DNA from: Methanobacterium sp.
GTDB taxonomy: Archaea; Methanobacteriota; Methanobacteria; Methanobacteriales; Methanobacteriaceae
Length of the DNA stretch: 64,000 nt
NCBI GenBank assembly: GCA_016222945.1
Contig: JACRPY010000002.1
Span: forward strand, 663,501-727,500
Direction: 5' to 3'
The translations under genes and the position numbers were made by a program. A model generated the notes under the pieces. It was not told the origin of the DNA, made no database searches, and saw only the letters and a list, made by a program, of their open reading frames with translations. How positions within the stretch are numbered: position 1 is the first letter of the stretch; every line of letters begins with the position of its first letter. Of this stretch, positions 40,713 to 50,072 are shown one piece after another.

Positions 40713-43442
40713 TTATTCTTTTTTATAAACAATTCCTTCGTTACCATCTATAAATAACTTTTCACCAGTTTTAAAAATACTTGTAGCTCCTTTAACAGCA
40801 GTTACAGCAGGTATTCTATATTCGCGAGAAATTACAGCACCGTGGGATAATATTCCTCCGGTTTCTGTAATAAGACCTCCGATCTTTGAAAATACTGCAG
40901 TCCATGCAGGGTCAGTGTTACTGGTTATAAGAATTTCATTATCTTCAAGCTTTGATAATTCTCCAATAGATTCTACAACTCTGGCTACACCATTAAATGT
41001 TCCAGGACTGGCTGCTGCACCGTAAACTGCATTTTTGCCATATTCCATAACTGTATCATCAAACTCAATCCCGTTTTTTAAGAATTTTGGTGGAAGCGAC
41101 GATTTATATCTATAAAACTCCTTTTTTCTTTTTAGAATTTTATCCATTAATCCTAAAACGTTGTTTTCGTTAAATTCTGTCTTCGAAGGGTTTATATTAA
41201 AAAAAATGAATAACTCTTTTTCATAAAGGAAGAAAACATCATCAATTTCATCAATAATGTTTCTTACCATCAATCTCCTTCCCATTTCCAGCAACATCAC
41301 TCTTTGACGGAATAGAAGGTGATCTAAATAAAATCTCTGATTTTCCCTGAATGTTAAATAGGTTTGAGCTAAATTAAGCACAATGGAAAATATTTTTGCC
41401 TTAAAAAAGCCGCCATTTTGTTTTTTAATTTTATTCAAAACTTTTTTTTCGGTTTTAAATCTATGTTTACGACTTTCTTTTTCTTTTTTCCTTAAATCTA
41501 AATCAGAAGAGGACAATAATTTAATTACTTCCAGAACATAGACTCTATCTTCTCTCCAACGAGGATATAATATTTCACGGGTGTTGGATCGATGCCCATA
41601 ATTGTTTATAAACGAATTAAATTCCTTTTTAAATTTTGAATTAAAATAGATGAGTTCATCAAGCTCTGTTTCATTTAGCGTGCTTAAATCATCGGTGAAA
41701 TTTATTTTTGCAAGTAATTTTGAGTCTTCTCTTAAAATTTTAGCTAAATCAGAAAATCTAATATTCATTTCCACAGTTTTATTATCATCTAACCCTGAGA
41801 TTAAACCAGCATAAAGAGAACCATTCTTATCATCCAGCCATTTTACCAGCCAGTTTTTAATCATTAAATTAGTGGCTATGGAATGGGATACCATGCCGTA
41901 TCTGATTAGCTGGTAATGTTTAATACCTGATTTTTCAATATCATCATAAAGGGCTGCCAGTTCCACGTCACTTATCACAGTTAAATCTGTTTTATCAAAG
42001 GATTTGCATTTTTTCATAAAACCTTTGGCCCATTTTCGATAGGCCTTATCGGTCTTGTTCATCATCCCGTCAGGATCCCGAATAGCTACTAACATCTGTG
42101 AGAGTAAAGTTTTGTGTAATAATGTAGGATATTGGGAAATTCGCTCCTGGTCTTCTAAGGGGAAATAATTCAATAACTCTTTAGACCGAGCAAATTTGGG
42201 ATAATATGAAAAAGCTTTTTCTAAAACCCAACTATTGAAATAAACCCTTGATTTATGGAGTTTTAAGAGCTTAGAGTCTGTTATTTCTTTATATCCCATT
42301 ATCCTAGCACCTTCATGATTCACATAATCAGTAAGCATTTTACCCATAACATCATAAAACAGAGGGGTGGTGGCATCAGCCCAGTACTCATCTCCATAAG
42401 CTCGGGTCCATAAAATATCATCTTTATCTGAACTATCGGTGAGAGTGGTTACTGGTCGTGATTGTAGGATATAAATTGTGGGGAAGTTTGATTCATTGTT
42501 ATTTTCGCATTCTATGGCCCATTCAATATCCTGAGGTCCACCAAAAAATTCTTCCAGTTCAATTCCCATTTTTAGTAATTTTGGAAGGATTTTTTCATTG
42601 AGGCTTGATTTTTCCCTATTTTCTCCATCTATATCAATTAAAGTGTTTGCACCGTCTTTAAGGAAATATCCTTGCTTTTTTGTTTTAATATTTTTTTCAA
42701 GTATATTTCCATCTCTCTGTAGGACAAAAATATCTGGGGTGACTATTCCTGAGGCAATAGCTTCACCCAAGCCCCAAGTGGACTCAATAACAATATCTTC
42801 ACTTCCATTAACTGGATTAGCTGTGAATGTCACTCCACTGATATTTGCGTTGACCATTTTTTGCACGACCACAGCTATTCTTGCAGCGGACATTTCGGTG
42901 TCTAAATGTCCAATGGGAGAATCATGACGGTATTTTACGGCGCGATCAGTCCAGTAAGATGCCCAGCAATCAATGATTTTTTCTAAAATATCTTCCTTTT
43001 TTATATTTAGGAAACTATCCAGCTGCCCTGCAAAACTGGCATCTGCCAGATCTTCAGCTACGGCCGATGATCTTACTGCATAATATCCATCAGGGAGATT
43101 ACTTATTTTATTCGTAATCTCTAAAAACAGATTTTCAGGTAGTTCTTCTGATTTTATCATGCTTCGAATGGAAGAACACCCATTAGAGATAGAATTTTCA
43201 TCTTTAAAATCAATAGAATCAAGTATTTTAGATATTTTACATTCTAATTCTTTTTTAATAAAAAAATCATAGGCATCTACTGAAACAATAACTGCAGGAG
43301 GAATATTAAAACCTGCACTGGACATTTTACCTAAATTAAGGGCTTTTCCCCCAATCTTTTCTATAGGAATATCTTTTTCTTTAAGATCAATCACATAATT
43401 GTTTATATTCGCCATATTATCATTGCCATAAGTAATAACCAT
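40713..43442 (-). CDS. PEP synthase/rifampin-phosphotransferase-like three-domain protein
   Basis: A 909-residue protein. Residues ~20-340 are a PEP/pyruvate-binding ATP-grasp domain (KIGGKALNLGKMSSAGFNIP, YYAVRSSAVAEDLADASFAG, GLGEAIASGIVTPD, EWAIE...ILQSRPVTT). Residues ~345-800 form a long helical middle domain beginning WTRAYGDEYWADATTPLF, as in rifampin phosphotransferase. The C-terminal swivelling domain has the phospho-His motif TGGILSHGAVISREYRIPAV (His867). True PEP synthase has a TIM barrel instead, so this is not PpsA. Such enzymes phosphorylate a small molecule using both ATP phosphates. Substrate unknown. Start may be ATG 43442 or 43415. Confidence 0.75.
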   Translation of the reverse strand: MVITYGNDNMANINNYVIDLKEKDIPIEKIGGKALNLGKMSSAGFNIPPAVIVSVDAYDFFIKKELECKISKILDSIDFKDENSISNGCSSIRSMIKSEELPENLFLEITNKISNLPDGYYAVRSSAVAEDLADASFAGQLDSFLNIKKEDILEKIIDCWASYWTDRAVKYRHDSPIGHLDTEMSAARIAVVVQKMVNANISGVTFTANPVNGSEDIVIESTWGLGEAIASGIVTPDIFVLQRDGNILEKNIKTKKQGYFLKDGANTLIDIDGENREKSSLNEKILPKLLKMGIELEEFFGGPQDIEWAIECENNNESNFPTIYILQSRPVTTLTDSSDKDDILWTRAYGDEYWADATTPLFYDVMGKMLTDYVNHEGARIMGYKEITDSKLLKLHKSRVYFNSWVLEKAFSYYPKFARSKELLNYFPLEDQERISQYPTLLHKTLLSQMLVAIRDPDGMMNKTDKAYRKWAKGFMKKCKSFDKTDLTVISDVELAALYDDIEKSGIKHYQLIRYGMVSHSIATNLMIKNWLVKWLDDKNGSLYAGLISGLDDNKTVEMNIRFSDLAKILREDSKLLAKINFTDDLSTLNETELDELIYFNSKFKKEFNSFINNYGHRSNTREILYPRWREDRVYVLEVIKLLSSSDLDLRKKEKESRKHRFKTEKKVLNKIKKQNGGFFKAKIFSIVLNLAQTYLTFRENQRFYLDHLLFRQRVMLLEMGRRLMVRNIIDEIDDVFFLYEKELFIFFNINPSKTEFNENNVLGLMDKILKRKKEFYRYKSSLPPKFLKNGIEFDDTVMEYGKNAVYGAAASPGTFNGVARVVESIGELSKLEDNEILITSNTDPAWTAVFSKIGGLITETGGILSHGAVISREYRIPAVTAVKGATSIFKTGEKLFIDGNEGIVYKKE

Positions 43443-43559
43443 ATATTCTGCATTTATTTTTAAAATAAACAGAATTCTGTATTTATTATTAAAATAAGTA
43501 GAATATAAAACCGTATGATTTAATTTTTAAAAATAAAAAGAATAAAAAATGAGGCTTAA

Positions 43560-43991
43560 TCAGTATTTCATGATCATTTTAAGCCTTTCTAGTTCTTTAG
43601 CCATCTTTTCACGCTTACCAGAAACCATTTCCTCTGAATCTACACATAAACCACCTGTAGGGCATGTAAGAACACAAAGAGGTTTTTCTTGGTCAATACA
43701 CAGATTACATTTCTTGGCAACACCATTTTCGTCCATGTGAATAGCGCCAATTGGGCATGCATCTCTACAAAGGCCACAACCTATGCACTGGTCTTCATTG
43801 ATTATGATTGCACCGTCAAATTCTTCAATAGCTTCTTCTGGGCAAATAGTTAAACATGGAGCTCTATCTGGAGCACAGTGTAAGCAGTGAATTGAAACGC
43901 CGCTGATAACTCTTATTGCGTTTTGAGGGCATTCTCTTTCACATTTTGAGCATTCCTCGCAAAGTTCTGGCCGTGAAATTAACTCTTTCAT
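43560..43991 (-). CDS. porF: Pyruvate:ferredoxin oxidoreductase-associated polyferredoxin PorF
   Basis: A ~143-residue Fe-S protein with four Cys-rich motifs: CEECSKCERECP, CLHCAPDRAPCLTICP, CIGCGLCRDACP and a CNLCIDQEKPLCVLTCP set. It is a HycB-type electron carrier encoded at the end of the por operon in Methanobacteriales and likely moves electrons to POR for pyruvate synthesis. I start at ATG 43991, after AGGAGG; the longer frame to 44015 would overlap porE. A T-rich stretch follows the stop. Confidence 0.85.
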   Translation of the reverse strand: MKELISRPELCEECSKCERECPQNAIRVISGVSIHCLHCAPDRAPCLTICPEEAIEEFDGAIIINEDQCIGCGLCRDACPIGAIHMDENGVAKKCNLCIDQEKPLCVLTCPTGGLCVDSEEMVSGKREKMAKELERLKMIMKY

Positions 43992-44001
43992 ATTATGCCT
44001 C

Positions 44002-44493
44002 CTATTTAAGAGCATCCTTTGCCCTTGAACCGTGTGTTAACATGTCCACAATTCCCTTCTTTTTAGGCTTTTTACCGATGCCTGCAATCTTTTCAATGTG
44101 TTTAGCTTGTTTTTCAAGCTTCATCTTTTCAGCATCAACAATAGTAATTGCTCGCTTAGAACATGCCTTTATACATGCTGGTGTGTCAAGATCAGGGCAC
44201 TGACTGCATTTTTGTGCTTTTCGCTCATGCATTACAATTGATCCAAAAGGACAGATAAGCATACAGAGTGAACAGCCAATACACTTTTCACTTTCAACTG
44301 ATTTATTGTCCATGGCTTCTGTTGGGCATATTAATTTACATGGAGCATCTTCGCATTGTTGGCAAATAATGGGGTAATAAGAACCTTCCACTTCTCTTAC
44401 CATGATTCGTGAGGTGCCGTGAAGCTTTGCACAGGCTTCTTCACAATCCATGCATCCATCGCAAATCTCTGGTTGAATTAGTATCTTTTCCAA
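44002..44493 (-). CDS. porE: Pyruvate:ferredoxin oxidoreductase-associated polyferredoxin PorE
   Basis: A 163-residue Fe-S protein with motifs CDGCMDCEEACAKLHG, CQQCEDAPCKLICP, CIGCSLCMLICP and CSQCPDLDTPACIKACS, the same plan as PorF and the cdh-linked ferredoxin at 27174. It has an added ~40-residue basic C-terminus. The start is TTG 44493 after a GGGGGAAA ribosome site. It follows porB by 12 bases. Role as redox partner of POR follows from operon position and known methanogen gene order. Confidence 0.85.
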   Translation of the reverse strand: MEKILIQPEICDGCMDCEEACAKLHGTSRIMVREVEGSYYPIICQQCEDAPCKLICPTEAMDNKSVESEKCIGCSLCMLICPFGSIVMHERKAQKCSQCPDLDTPACIKACSKRAITIVDAEKMKLEKQAKHIEKIAGIGKKPKKKGIVDMLTHGSRAKDALK

Positions 44494-44505
44494 GATGATT
44501 TCCCC

Positions 44506-45372
44506 CTATATTTTAAGTTCAGCACAGACACTGTCAACATAAGATTGAATTTTCTCTTTTTCTTCGTCAGCAAGGTGTTTAAACCGTTTTTGAGCATTTA
44601 AATATTCGTTTACAGGTTTTCTTTGAATTGGTCTGTATGTTACTTTAAATTCACCGTCAACAATTTCATATAAAATCCATGCGCCAGTATCAACAGCTAA
44701 TCTTCCGAGTTCTATGGTTTTTGATGAATCATAACCCCATCCAGTTGTACATGGTTGATGTAAGTGGATATAGGCAGGTCCATCCATTTCACTTGCTTTT
44801 TTAACCTTTTTCATGAAATCTTCAGGATATGAAATTGATGCTGTTGCAACATAAGGCACTCCATGGGCTGCCATTATCATTGGAACGTTTTTCTTTGGCT
44901 TATCTTCACCAAAACTTTCTTTTCCATGGGGTGATGTGGTTGTTGAAGCACCGTAAGGTGTTGCACCGCTTCTTTGGACTCCTGTGTTCATGTAAGCTTC
45001 GTTATCATAACATATGTAAATTAGGTTATGTCCTCTTTCCATTGCTCCAGATAATGCTTGAAGTCCTATGTCTGCTGTTCCACCATCTCCAGCAAAGACA
45101 ACTACATTAACATCATCTTTTCCTTGGGATTTAAGTGCTCTTTCAACTCCGGAGGCTACAGCTGCGGCATTTTCAAATGCTACATGAATCCATGGAACTT
45201 TCCATGAAGTTTCAGGGTATGGGGTTGTGATAACTTCTAAACATCCTGTTGCTGATACTGCTACGGTGTTTTCGCCCAGCATTTTTAATGCGAGTCTTGC
45301 ACCTATGGTTGCACCACATCCTGCGCATGCTCTGTGTCCGGGAGCAAGAAACTCTTGTTCAGGTATTTCCAT
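44506..45372 (-). CDS. porB: Pyruvate:ferredoxin oxidoreductase beta subunit
   Basis: A ~288-residue thiamine diphosphate-binding subunit. It has HRACAGCGATIGAR with Fe-S ligand Cys residues, the TPP motif VVFAGDGGTADIGLQALSGA followed by YICYDNEAYMNTGVQRSG, and TASISYPEDFMKKVKKA. With the other subunits it makes pyruvate from acetyl-CoA, CO2 and reduced ferredoxin. I start at ATG 45372, since GAGGAGGAAG lies just upstream within the end of porA; the frame is open to 45399. Confidence 0.95.
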   Translation of the reverse strand: MEIPEQEFLAPGHRACAGCGATIGARLALKMLGENTVAVSATGCLEVITTPYPETSWKVPWIHVAFENAAAVASGVERALKSQGKDDVNVVVFAGDGGTADIGLQALSGAMERGHNLIYICYDNEAYMNTGVQRSGATPYGASTTTSPHGKESFGEDKPKKNVPMIMAAHGVPYVATASISYPEDFMKKVKKASEMDGPAYIHLHQPCTTGWGYDSSKTIELGRLAVDTGAWILYEIVDGEFKVTYRPIQRKPVNEYLNAQKRFKHLADEEKEKIQSYVDSVCAELKI

Positions 45373-45373
45373 T

Positions 45374-46528
45374 TTAAACTTCCTCCTCGTTAAGTCCAAT
45401 CCAGTTAATTTTATTGCTATCAGTTGAAGTTTTAGTTATATTTACTATATTTTTAATGTCATCAGGAGCTACATCACGTCCCCCAAGGCCTAAAATGAAT
45501 CCTCTTGCATTTACATCCATTTTAGCTTTTATTTCGTTGAACAAGACTCCTCCAATACCAAAGGATATGTTTTTATCCAGTACTGCGATTTTATCTGCAT
45601 TTTTAACTGCTTCATAGATTTCATCTTTAGGGAATGGCCTGAAAATCATTACTTTAAGGAGTCCAACTTTTTGCCCTTCTTCCCTTAAATGATCTATAAC
45701 TGCTTTTATTGTACCGCAGATTGATCCCATAGCTACAATAATTATTTCAGCATCGTCACACATGTACTTTTCAACAAAACCATATTCACGTCCGAATTTT
45801 TCCCCAAATTCTTTATTGACATTTCTTATAACTTCTTTTGATCCTTCCATAGCTATTTCCATGTCATATCTTGCATCCATGTAGTAATTTGGATCTGTAA
45901 ATGTTCCTAAGGACATAGGGTCTTTTGGGTCAAGATAGGCGTGTTTTGGTTTGTATTTTGGAAGGAAATCGTCAACTTCTTCCTGTGTTGGAATATCTAC
46001 AGGTTCAACTGTATGGGTAAGTATAAAACCATCTACACAAACCATACTTGGAAGTAGGACGTTTTCATTTTCTGAAATTTTATAAGCTTGTATTATAAAG
46101 TCAAGTGCTTCTTGAGCATTTTCAGCATAAAATTGTAACCATCCAGTGTCTCTTTGGGAAATTGAGTCTTGTTGGTCGTTCCATATACTTAATGGGGCTG
46201 ATAGTGCCCTGTTTGCGTTCCCCATTACTATGGGGTTTCTAAGTCCTGCGGCTGCAAATAAAATTTCGTGCATTAATGCTAAACCCTGTGATGATGTTGC
46301 AGTGAATACTCTAACACCAGTTCCTGATGCCCCTACGGCTGCACTTATTGCACTGTGTTCTGATTCAACCCGTATATACTCTGCAGGAAGATCTCCATCA
46401 GCAACAAATTTTGCTAAGTATTCTGATATTGATGTCTGAGGAGTTATGGGGTAAACAGGGACAACATTTGGTTTTGCAAGTTTAACAGCTTCAGCAATTG
46501 CTCTATTTGCAGAAATTACTTTAAGCAT
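45374..46528 (-). CDS. porA: Pyruvate:ferredoxin oxidoreductase alpha subunit
   Basis: A 384-residue subunit. The N-terminal pyrimidine-binding domain has NRAIAEAVKLAKPNVVPVYP, ITPQTSISEYLAKF and FTATSSQGLALMHE; the middle has ENVLLPSMVCVDGFILTHT; the C-terminal domain II has IIVAMGSICGTIKAVIDHLR. This full set fits PorA. ATG 46528 directly follows the porD stop. The porB ribosome site lies in its last codons, suggesting coupled translation. Confidence 0.95.
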   Translation of the reverse strand: MLKVISANRAIAEAVKLAKPNVVPVYPITPQTSISEYLAKFVADGDLPAEYIRVESEHSAISAAVGASGTGVRVFTATSSQGLALMHEILFAAAGLRNPIVMGNANRALSAPLSIWNDQQDSISQRDTGWLQFYAENAQEALDFIIQAYKISENENVLLPSMVCVDGFILTHTVEPVDIPTQEEVDDFLPKYKPKHAYLDPKDPMSLGTFTDPNYYMDARYDMEIAMEGSKEVIRNVNKEFGEKFGREYGFVEKYMCDDAEIIIVAMGSICGTIKAVIDHLREEGQKVGLLKVMIFRPFPKDEIYEAVKNADKIAVLDKNISFGIGGVLFNEIKAKMDVNARGFILGLGGRDVAPDDIKNIVNITKTSTDSNKINWIGLNEEEV

Positions 46529-46771
46529 TTATTCTCTCTCCATTTTAATGGCTTTAACAGGACATTCTTCGGCACATATGCCGCATCCTTTACAGTAATC
46601 GTAATCTATTTCATTATCTTTATTTATGCACCCTTCTGGACAAAATAGGTAACAATTTTCGCAATTTATACATTTTTCTTGATCCAGAGTAGGTTTAAAG
46701 GTTCTCCAGCTACCTGTTTTGTTTTTTACGCTGCTTCCAGGTTCTTTAACAGTAGCTCCTTTGGCTGTCAT
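46529..46771 (-). CDS. porD: Pyruvate:ferredoxin oxidoreductase delta subunit (ferredoxin)
   Basis: An 80-residue 2[4Fe-4S] ferredoxin subunit with CINCENCYLFCPEGCI and CKGCGICAEECPVKAI, preceded by the PorD N-terminal segment (WRTFKPTLDQEKC). It carries electrons between POR and its external ferredoxin partner. AAGGTGATTTC precedes the ATG. It lies between porC and porA with almost no spacing. Confidence 0.95.
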   Translation of the reverse strand: MTAKGATVKEPGSSVKNKTGSWRTFKPTLDQEKCINCENCYLFCPEGCINKDNEIDYDYCKGCGICAEECPVKAIKMERE

Positions 46772-46780
46772 GAAATCACC

Positions 46781-47311
46781 TTATTTTTTAATTTTTTCGT
46801 ATGCTATTGTGGAGGCTTCAGCATTCTTTTCGCCTATTTTCCCAGGGAAAGTTTCTTTGGTTACTTTTACAATGGAATCCAGTGAAACTATACCTGTTGC
46901 ACCGGCGAATGCTCCTAACATAACTGTATTTACTATAGGAATTCCTAAAACATCCAATGCAATTCCTGTAGCATCAATATTATAAGAATCTACATTTTCT
47001 CCGAGATTTACATCATTTGCAGTGTTTATTACTACCTTTCCACCTTCATTAAGCCCAGATAATACATCTACAGCTTCTAAAAGGGTTTCATCTAATACAA
47101 TAACATAATCTGGATTGTAAACTTGATATCTTCTTCTTATTGGTTTATCATTAATTCTTGTAAACGCCATGACGGGTGCGCCTTTTCGCTCAGCACCGAA
47201 GAATGGGAATGCTTGACAATATTTTCCATCTTCAAAGGCTGCTTTTGCTAAAATCTCAGCAGCGGTTACTGCACCCTGTCCACCACGTCCATGAAATCGA
47301 ATTTCGATCAT
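46781..47311 (-). CDS. porC: Pyruvate:ferredoxin oxidoreductase gamma subunit
   Basis: A ~176-residue subunit with the signature [19 protein letters not shown] at the N-terminus, the [14 protein letters not shown] segment, and [15 protein letters not shown]. First gene of the por operon (gamma-delta-alpha-beta-E-F). I start at ATG 47311 because GGAGGTACCGT lies directly before it; the frame open to 47341 has no ribosome site. Confidence 0.95.
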
Positions 47312-47350
47312 ACGGTACCTCCATTCCTCATGTATAATCATTATAAATTA

Positions 47351-47363
47351 TTATATATATAAA
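47351..47363 (-). promoter_or_regulatory. TATA box of the por operon
   Basis: On the minus strand the segment reads TTTATATATATAA, an excellent TATA box ~45 bases before the porC start. The perfect 12-base palindrome ATATTGCAATAT (47399-47410) lies upstream and could be an operator between the divergent por and DHPS-like genes. Confidence 0.55.
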
Positions 47364-47515
47364 TGTTGCACATGAACTTATACAATAATATATGAAAAAT
47401 ATTGCAATATACAAAATACCATTAAATCGAATATTTAAGTTTAAATAGAATAATAACACCTTTAAAAGGTATATGATTAATTAAAATGCCTAAAATCTTA
47501 TTTAGGGAGAGTATT

Positions 47516-49084
47516 ATGAAAGTTCTCATAGTAACTGGAAAACTTGCAAGTAGTGCTGTTAGGAAAGTATCAGATAACTCAAAGCAAGATACACATGTAT
47601 ATGTCGTAGACACACCAATTGCTGCATTTTTAACTCCTAAACGAATAATTAAAGAGATTAAAAATCTTGAAAATCCTGATATAAATTCCTTTGACATGAT
47701 TATAACGCCAGGACTTATACGTAAAGATGTAAGTGAAATAGAGGATGAAACAGGGATTCCAACATATAAGGGCTCAACCAGTGCTGCAGATTTAAATATA
47801 GTTTTAGATATGGTAGATAAACTGGAACTTTCATCTAAAAAACCTGCTGACAGGCTGATTGAAGAGGAATTAAGGAAACGTGCCCTTAAATTTATAGAAG
47901 ACTTTGAAAAAGACGAAAAAAACACTAAAAAGCTTCTAAAAAAATCTGAAAATATTCTTGTAGGAAATTTACCTGTTGGTGAAGATTTTCCAATGAGGGT
48001 TCTTGCAGAAATGGCAAACGCACCTTTATTAAGCAAGGAAGAACTTTTAAAACGTGCACAATATTTTGTAAAATCCGGCGCGCAAATGATTGATATTGGA
48101 ATGATTGCAGGGGAAACCCTTGACCATAAAATTCCAGAAATGGTAAAAACACTTAAAGAGAACCTTAATGGTGTTCCAGTAAGTATTGACACTATCAATC
48201 CTGTTGAAATTAAAGCAGCAGTTGAATCGGGTGTGGACATGGTTTTAAGTCTTGATCTTGGAAATTGTGATGAAATTTTGCCATTGATGGAAGAAAAAAA
48301 GGTTCCTGCAGTTATTTTGCCAACAAATTTCGCTAAGAACTGGACACCAAAAACAGTTGAAGAACGTGTAAATGCTCTTGAGGAATTAATGACCAAATGC
48401 AAGGGAATTAATGTGATTGCAGATTTAATTCTTGATCCTATAAACAGTCAGAGCATGGTTGAATCTATAATTGCTTGCCACGAGTTTAAAAAGCGAAATA
48501 AAAAACCATTATTTTTTGGGGTTGGAAACGTTACAGAACTTCTTGATACTGATTCAGTAGGTGTAAATTCTCTGCTTTCTGGAATTGCAATGGAATTAGG
48601 AGCCAGTATATTATTTACTCCTGAAGAAAGTGGTAAAACAATTGGAAGTGTTCATGAGCTTGCTGTTTCATCAAAAATGATGTTTCTTGCAAAAAACAGG
48701 GGATCTATACCTAAAGATCTTGGAATTAATTTAATAATATTAAAAGATAAGCGTAAAGGAGATTTAATCAACGAAGAAATTGAAGTTCCAGTTTTGAAAG
48801 GTTTAGAAGATTATAAATTTAGTCAAGACCCTCAAGGAAGCTTTAAAATAATAGCTAAAGATGGTGCTATAAAAGCAGTTCATTATATTAAAATGAAGCC
48901 TGATGTAATTATTGAAGGAGAGACTGCAAAGGCGGTTTATGATGAAATTATTAAAAGAAATCTTATTTCACGACTGGAACATGCTACATATCTTGGATCA
49001 GAACTTCAAAAGGCAGAAATAGCAATAAAACTTAATAAAAACTATGTTCAGGATTTTCCATTATTTAAAAAGTTAAATTATTAA
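47516..49084 (+). CDS. Dihydropteroate synthase-like protein (archaeal MJ0107 type)
   Basis: A ~522-residue archaeal protein. An N-terminal ~160-residue domain (MKVLIVTGKLASSAVRKV, HVYVVDTPIAAFLTPKR) precedes a TIM barrel related to dihydropteroate synthase (YFVKSGAQMIDIGMIAGET, VSIDTINPVEIKAAVESG, NVIADLILDPINSQ, FFGVGNVTELLDTDSVG), and a C-terminal ~100-residue domain. It has been linked to tetrahydromethanopterin biosynthesis, but its reaction is not settled here. I start at ATG 47516, after GGGAGAG. TATA-like TTTAAATA lies at 47440-47447. Confidence 0.82.
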   Translation: MKVLIVTGKLASSAVRKVSDNSKQDTHVYVVDTPIAAFLTPKRIIKEIKNLENPDINSFDMIITPGLIRKDVSEIEDETGIPTYKGSTSAADLNIVLDMVDKLELSSKKPADRLIEEELRKRALKFIEDFEKDEKNTKKLLKKSENILVGNLPVGEDFPMRVLAEMANAPLLSKEELLKRAQYFVKSGAQMIDIGMIAGETLDHKIPEMVKTLKENLNGVPVSIDTINPVEIKAAVESGVDMVLSLDLGNCDEILPLMEEKKVPAVILPTNFAKNWTPKTVEERVNALEELMTKCKGINVIADLILDPINSQSMVESIIACHEFKKRNKKPLFFGVGNVTELLDTDSVGVNSLLSGIAMELGASILFTPEESGKTIGSVHELAVSSKMMFLAKNRGSIPKDLGINLIILKDKRKGDLINEEIEVPVLKGLEDYKFSQDPQGSFKIIAKDGAIKAVHYIKMKPDVIIEGETAKAVYDEIIKRNLISRLEHATYLGSELQKAEIAIKLNKNYVQDFPLFKKLNY

Positions 49085-49137
49085 TTAAGTACAGAAATAC
49101 AATATAATAAATATTTAGGCTAATTTAAGGTATTATC

Positions 49138-50070
49138 ATGAAAACATGCACAAAATGCGGCGCTAAACCTGTAATCATACACAGAAAAGCTTCAGGACAG
49201 ATGCTTTGTAAAGAATGCTTTATTGAATCAACTACAGATAAAGTTTTAAAAAGCATACGGAAAAATAAGCTCATAGAAAAAGGAGATAAAGTTGCAGTTG
49301 CGTTATCTGGCGGAAAAGATAGTGTAATGCTACTTGATATTCTTAATTCACTTTATAAGCGGAATATAATTGATATCGTTGCAATAACTATAGATGAAGG
49401 AATAGAAGGATACAGAAAGCATGGTGTGGAAATTGCAGCTCGAAATGCAAAGAAATTAGGTGTAGATCATAAAATTGTACCTATTAAGGATTATTTTGGG
49501 AAAAATCTCGATGAAATCATGCTTGACGATGCAAGGGAACATGGTGCATGCACATATTGTGGAGTATTTAGAAGATGGATTATTAATAAAATTGCAAGGG
49601 AAGAAGGAGCCACAAAAATTGCAACAGGACATAATCTTGACGATGAAACCCAGGCAATACTCATGAATTACCTTGAAGGAAATATAGATAATTTAACACG
49701 TATTGGGATGAAATCAGAACCAAAAAGCGATAAATTCACCGTTAAAATAAAACCTCTTCGAGAGATTCCAGAAAAGGAAATTGGATTGTATGTGGTTGCC
49801 CGTGAGCTTGATGTTCATTTTGACGAATGCCCATATTCAAAGGAATCATTTAGAGGTGAAGTTGGGAGATTCATAAAAGAACTTTCAGTAGACCATCCCA
49901 CAATAATGTATTCAACACTTAGAGGGTTTGATAAGATTAAACCCGTCCTAAAAAAGGAATTTTCAGGTAAAAAAGTTGATATGGGTCAATGCATTAGATG
50001 TGGTGAGCCATCATCTCATGAGTTATGTAGAGCTTGCCTTTTTTATAAAAAAATTAACAATGAGGAGTAA
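49138..50070 (+). CDS. ncsA: tRNA 2-thiouridine synthetase NcsA/TtuA-type
   Basis: A 310-residue ATPase that thiolates tRNA uridine. Zinc motifs flank the protein (CTKCGAKPVI...CKECF; CIRCGEPSSHELCRACLF). The core has the PP-loop VALSGGKDSVMLLDIL, the HGACTYCGVFRRW segment whose Cys pair with a later Cys (FDECPYSKES) would bind the 4Fe-4S cluster, and ATGHNLDDETQAILMN. The ubiquitin-like sulfur-carrier gene begins 2 bases after its stop, which supports the role strongly. Confidence 0.9.
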   Translation: MKTCTKCGAKPVIIHRKASGQMLCKECFIESTTDKVLKSIRKNKLIEKGDKVAVALSGGKDSVMLLDILNSLYKRNIIDIVAITIDEGIEGYRKHGVEIAARNAKKLGVDHKIVPIKDYFGKNLDEIMLDDAREHGACTYCGVFRRWIINKIAREEGATKIATGHNLDDETQAILMNYLEGNIDNLTRIGMKSEPKSDKFTVKIKPLREIPEKEIGLYVVARELDVHFDECPYSKESFRGEVGRFIKELSVDHPTIMYSTLRGFDKIKPVLKKEFSGKKVDMGQCIRCGEPSSHELCRACLFYKKINNEE

Positions 50071-50072
50071 TC

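Noticed and set aside
40713..43442. Annotation as phosphoenolpyruvate synthase (ppsA)
   Set aside because: The C-terminal PEP-binding TIM barrel is missing and the phospho-His domain is at the C-terminus after a helical middle domain, as in rifampin phosphotransferases.
47422..48402. 326-residue minus-strand ORF
   Set aside because: Lies entirely antisense to the well-supported DHPS-like gene and is Ser/Phe/Ile-rich, the mirror of a Lys/Glu-rich coding strand.
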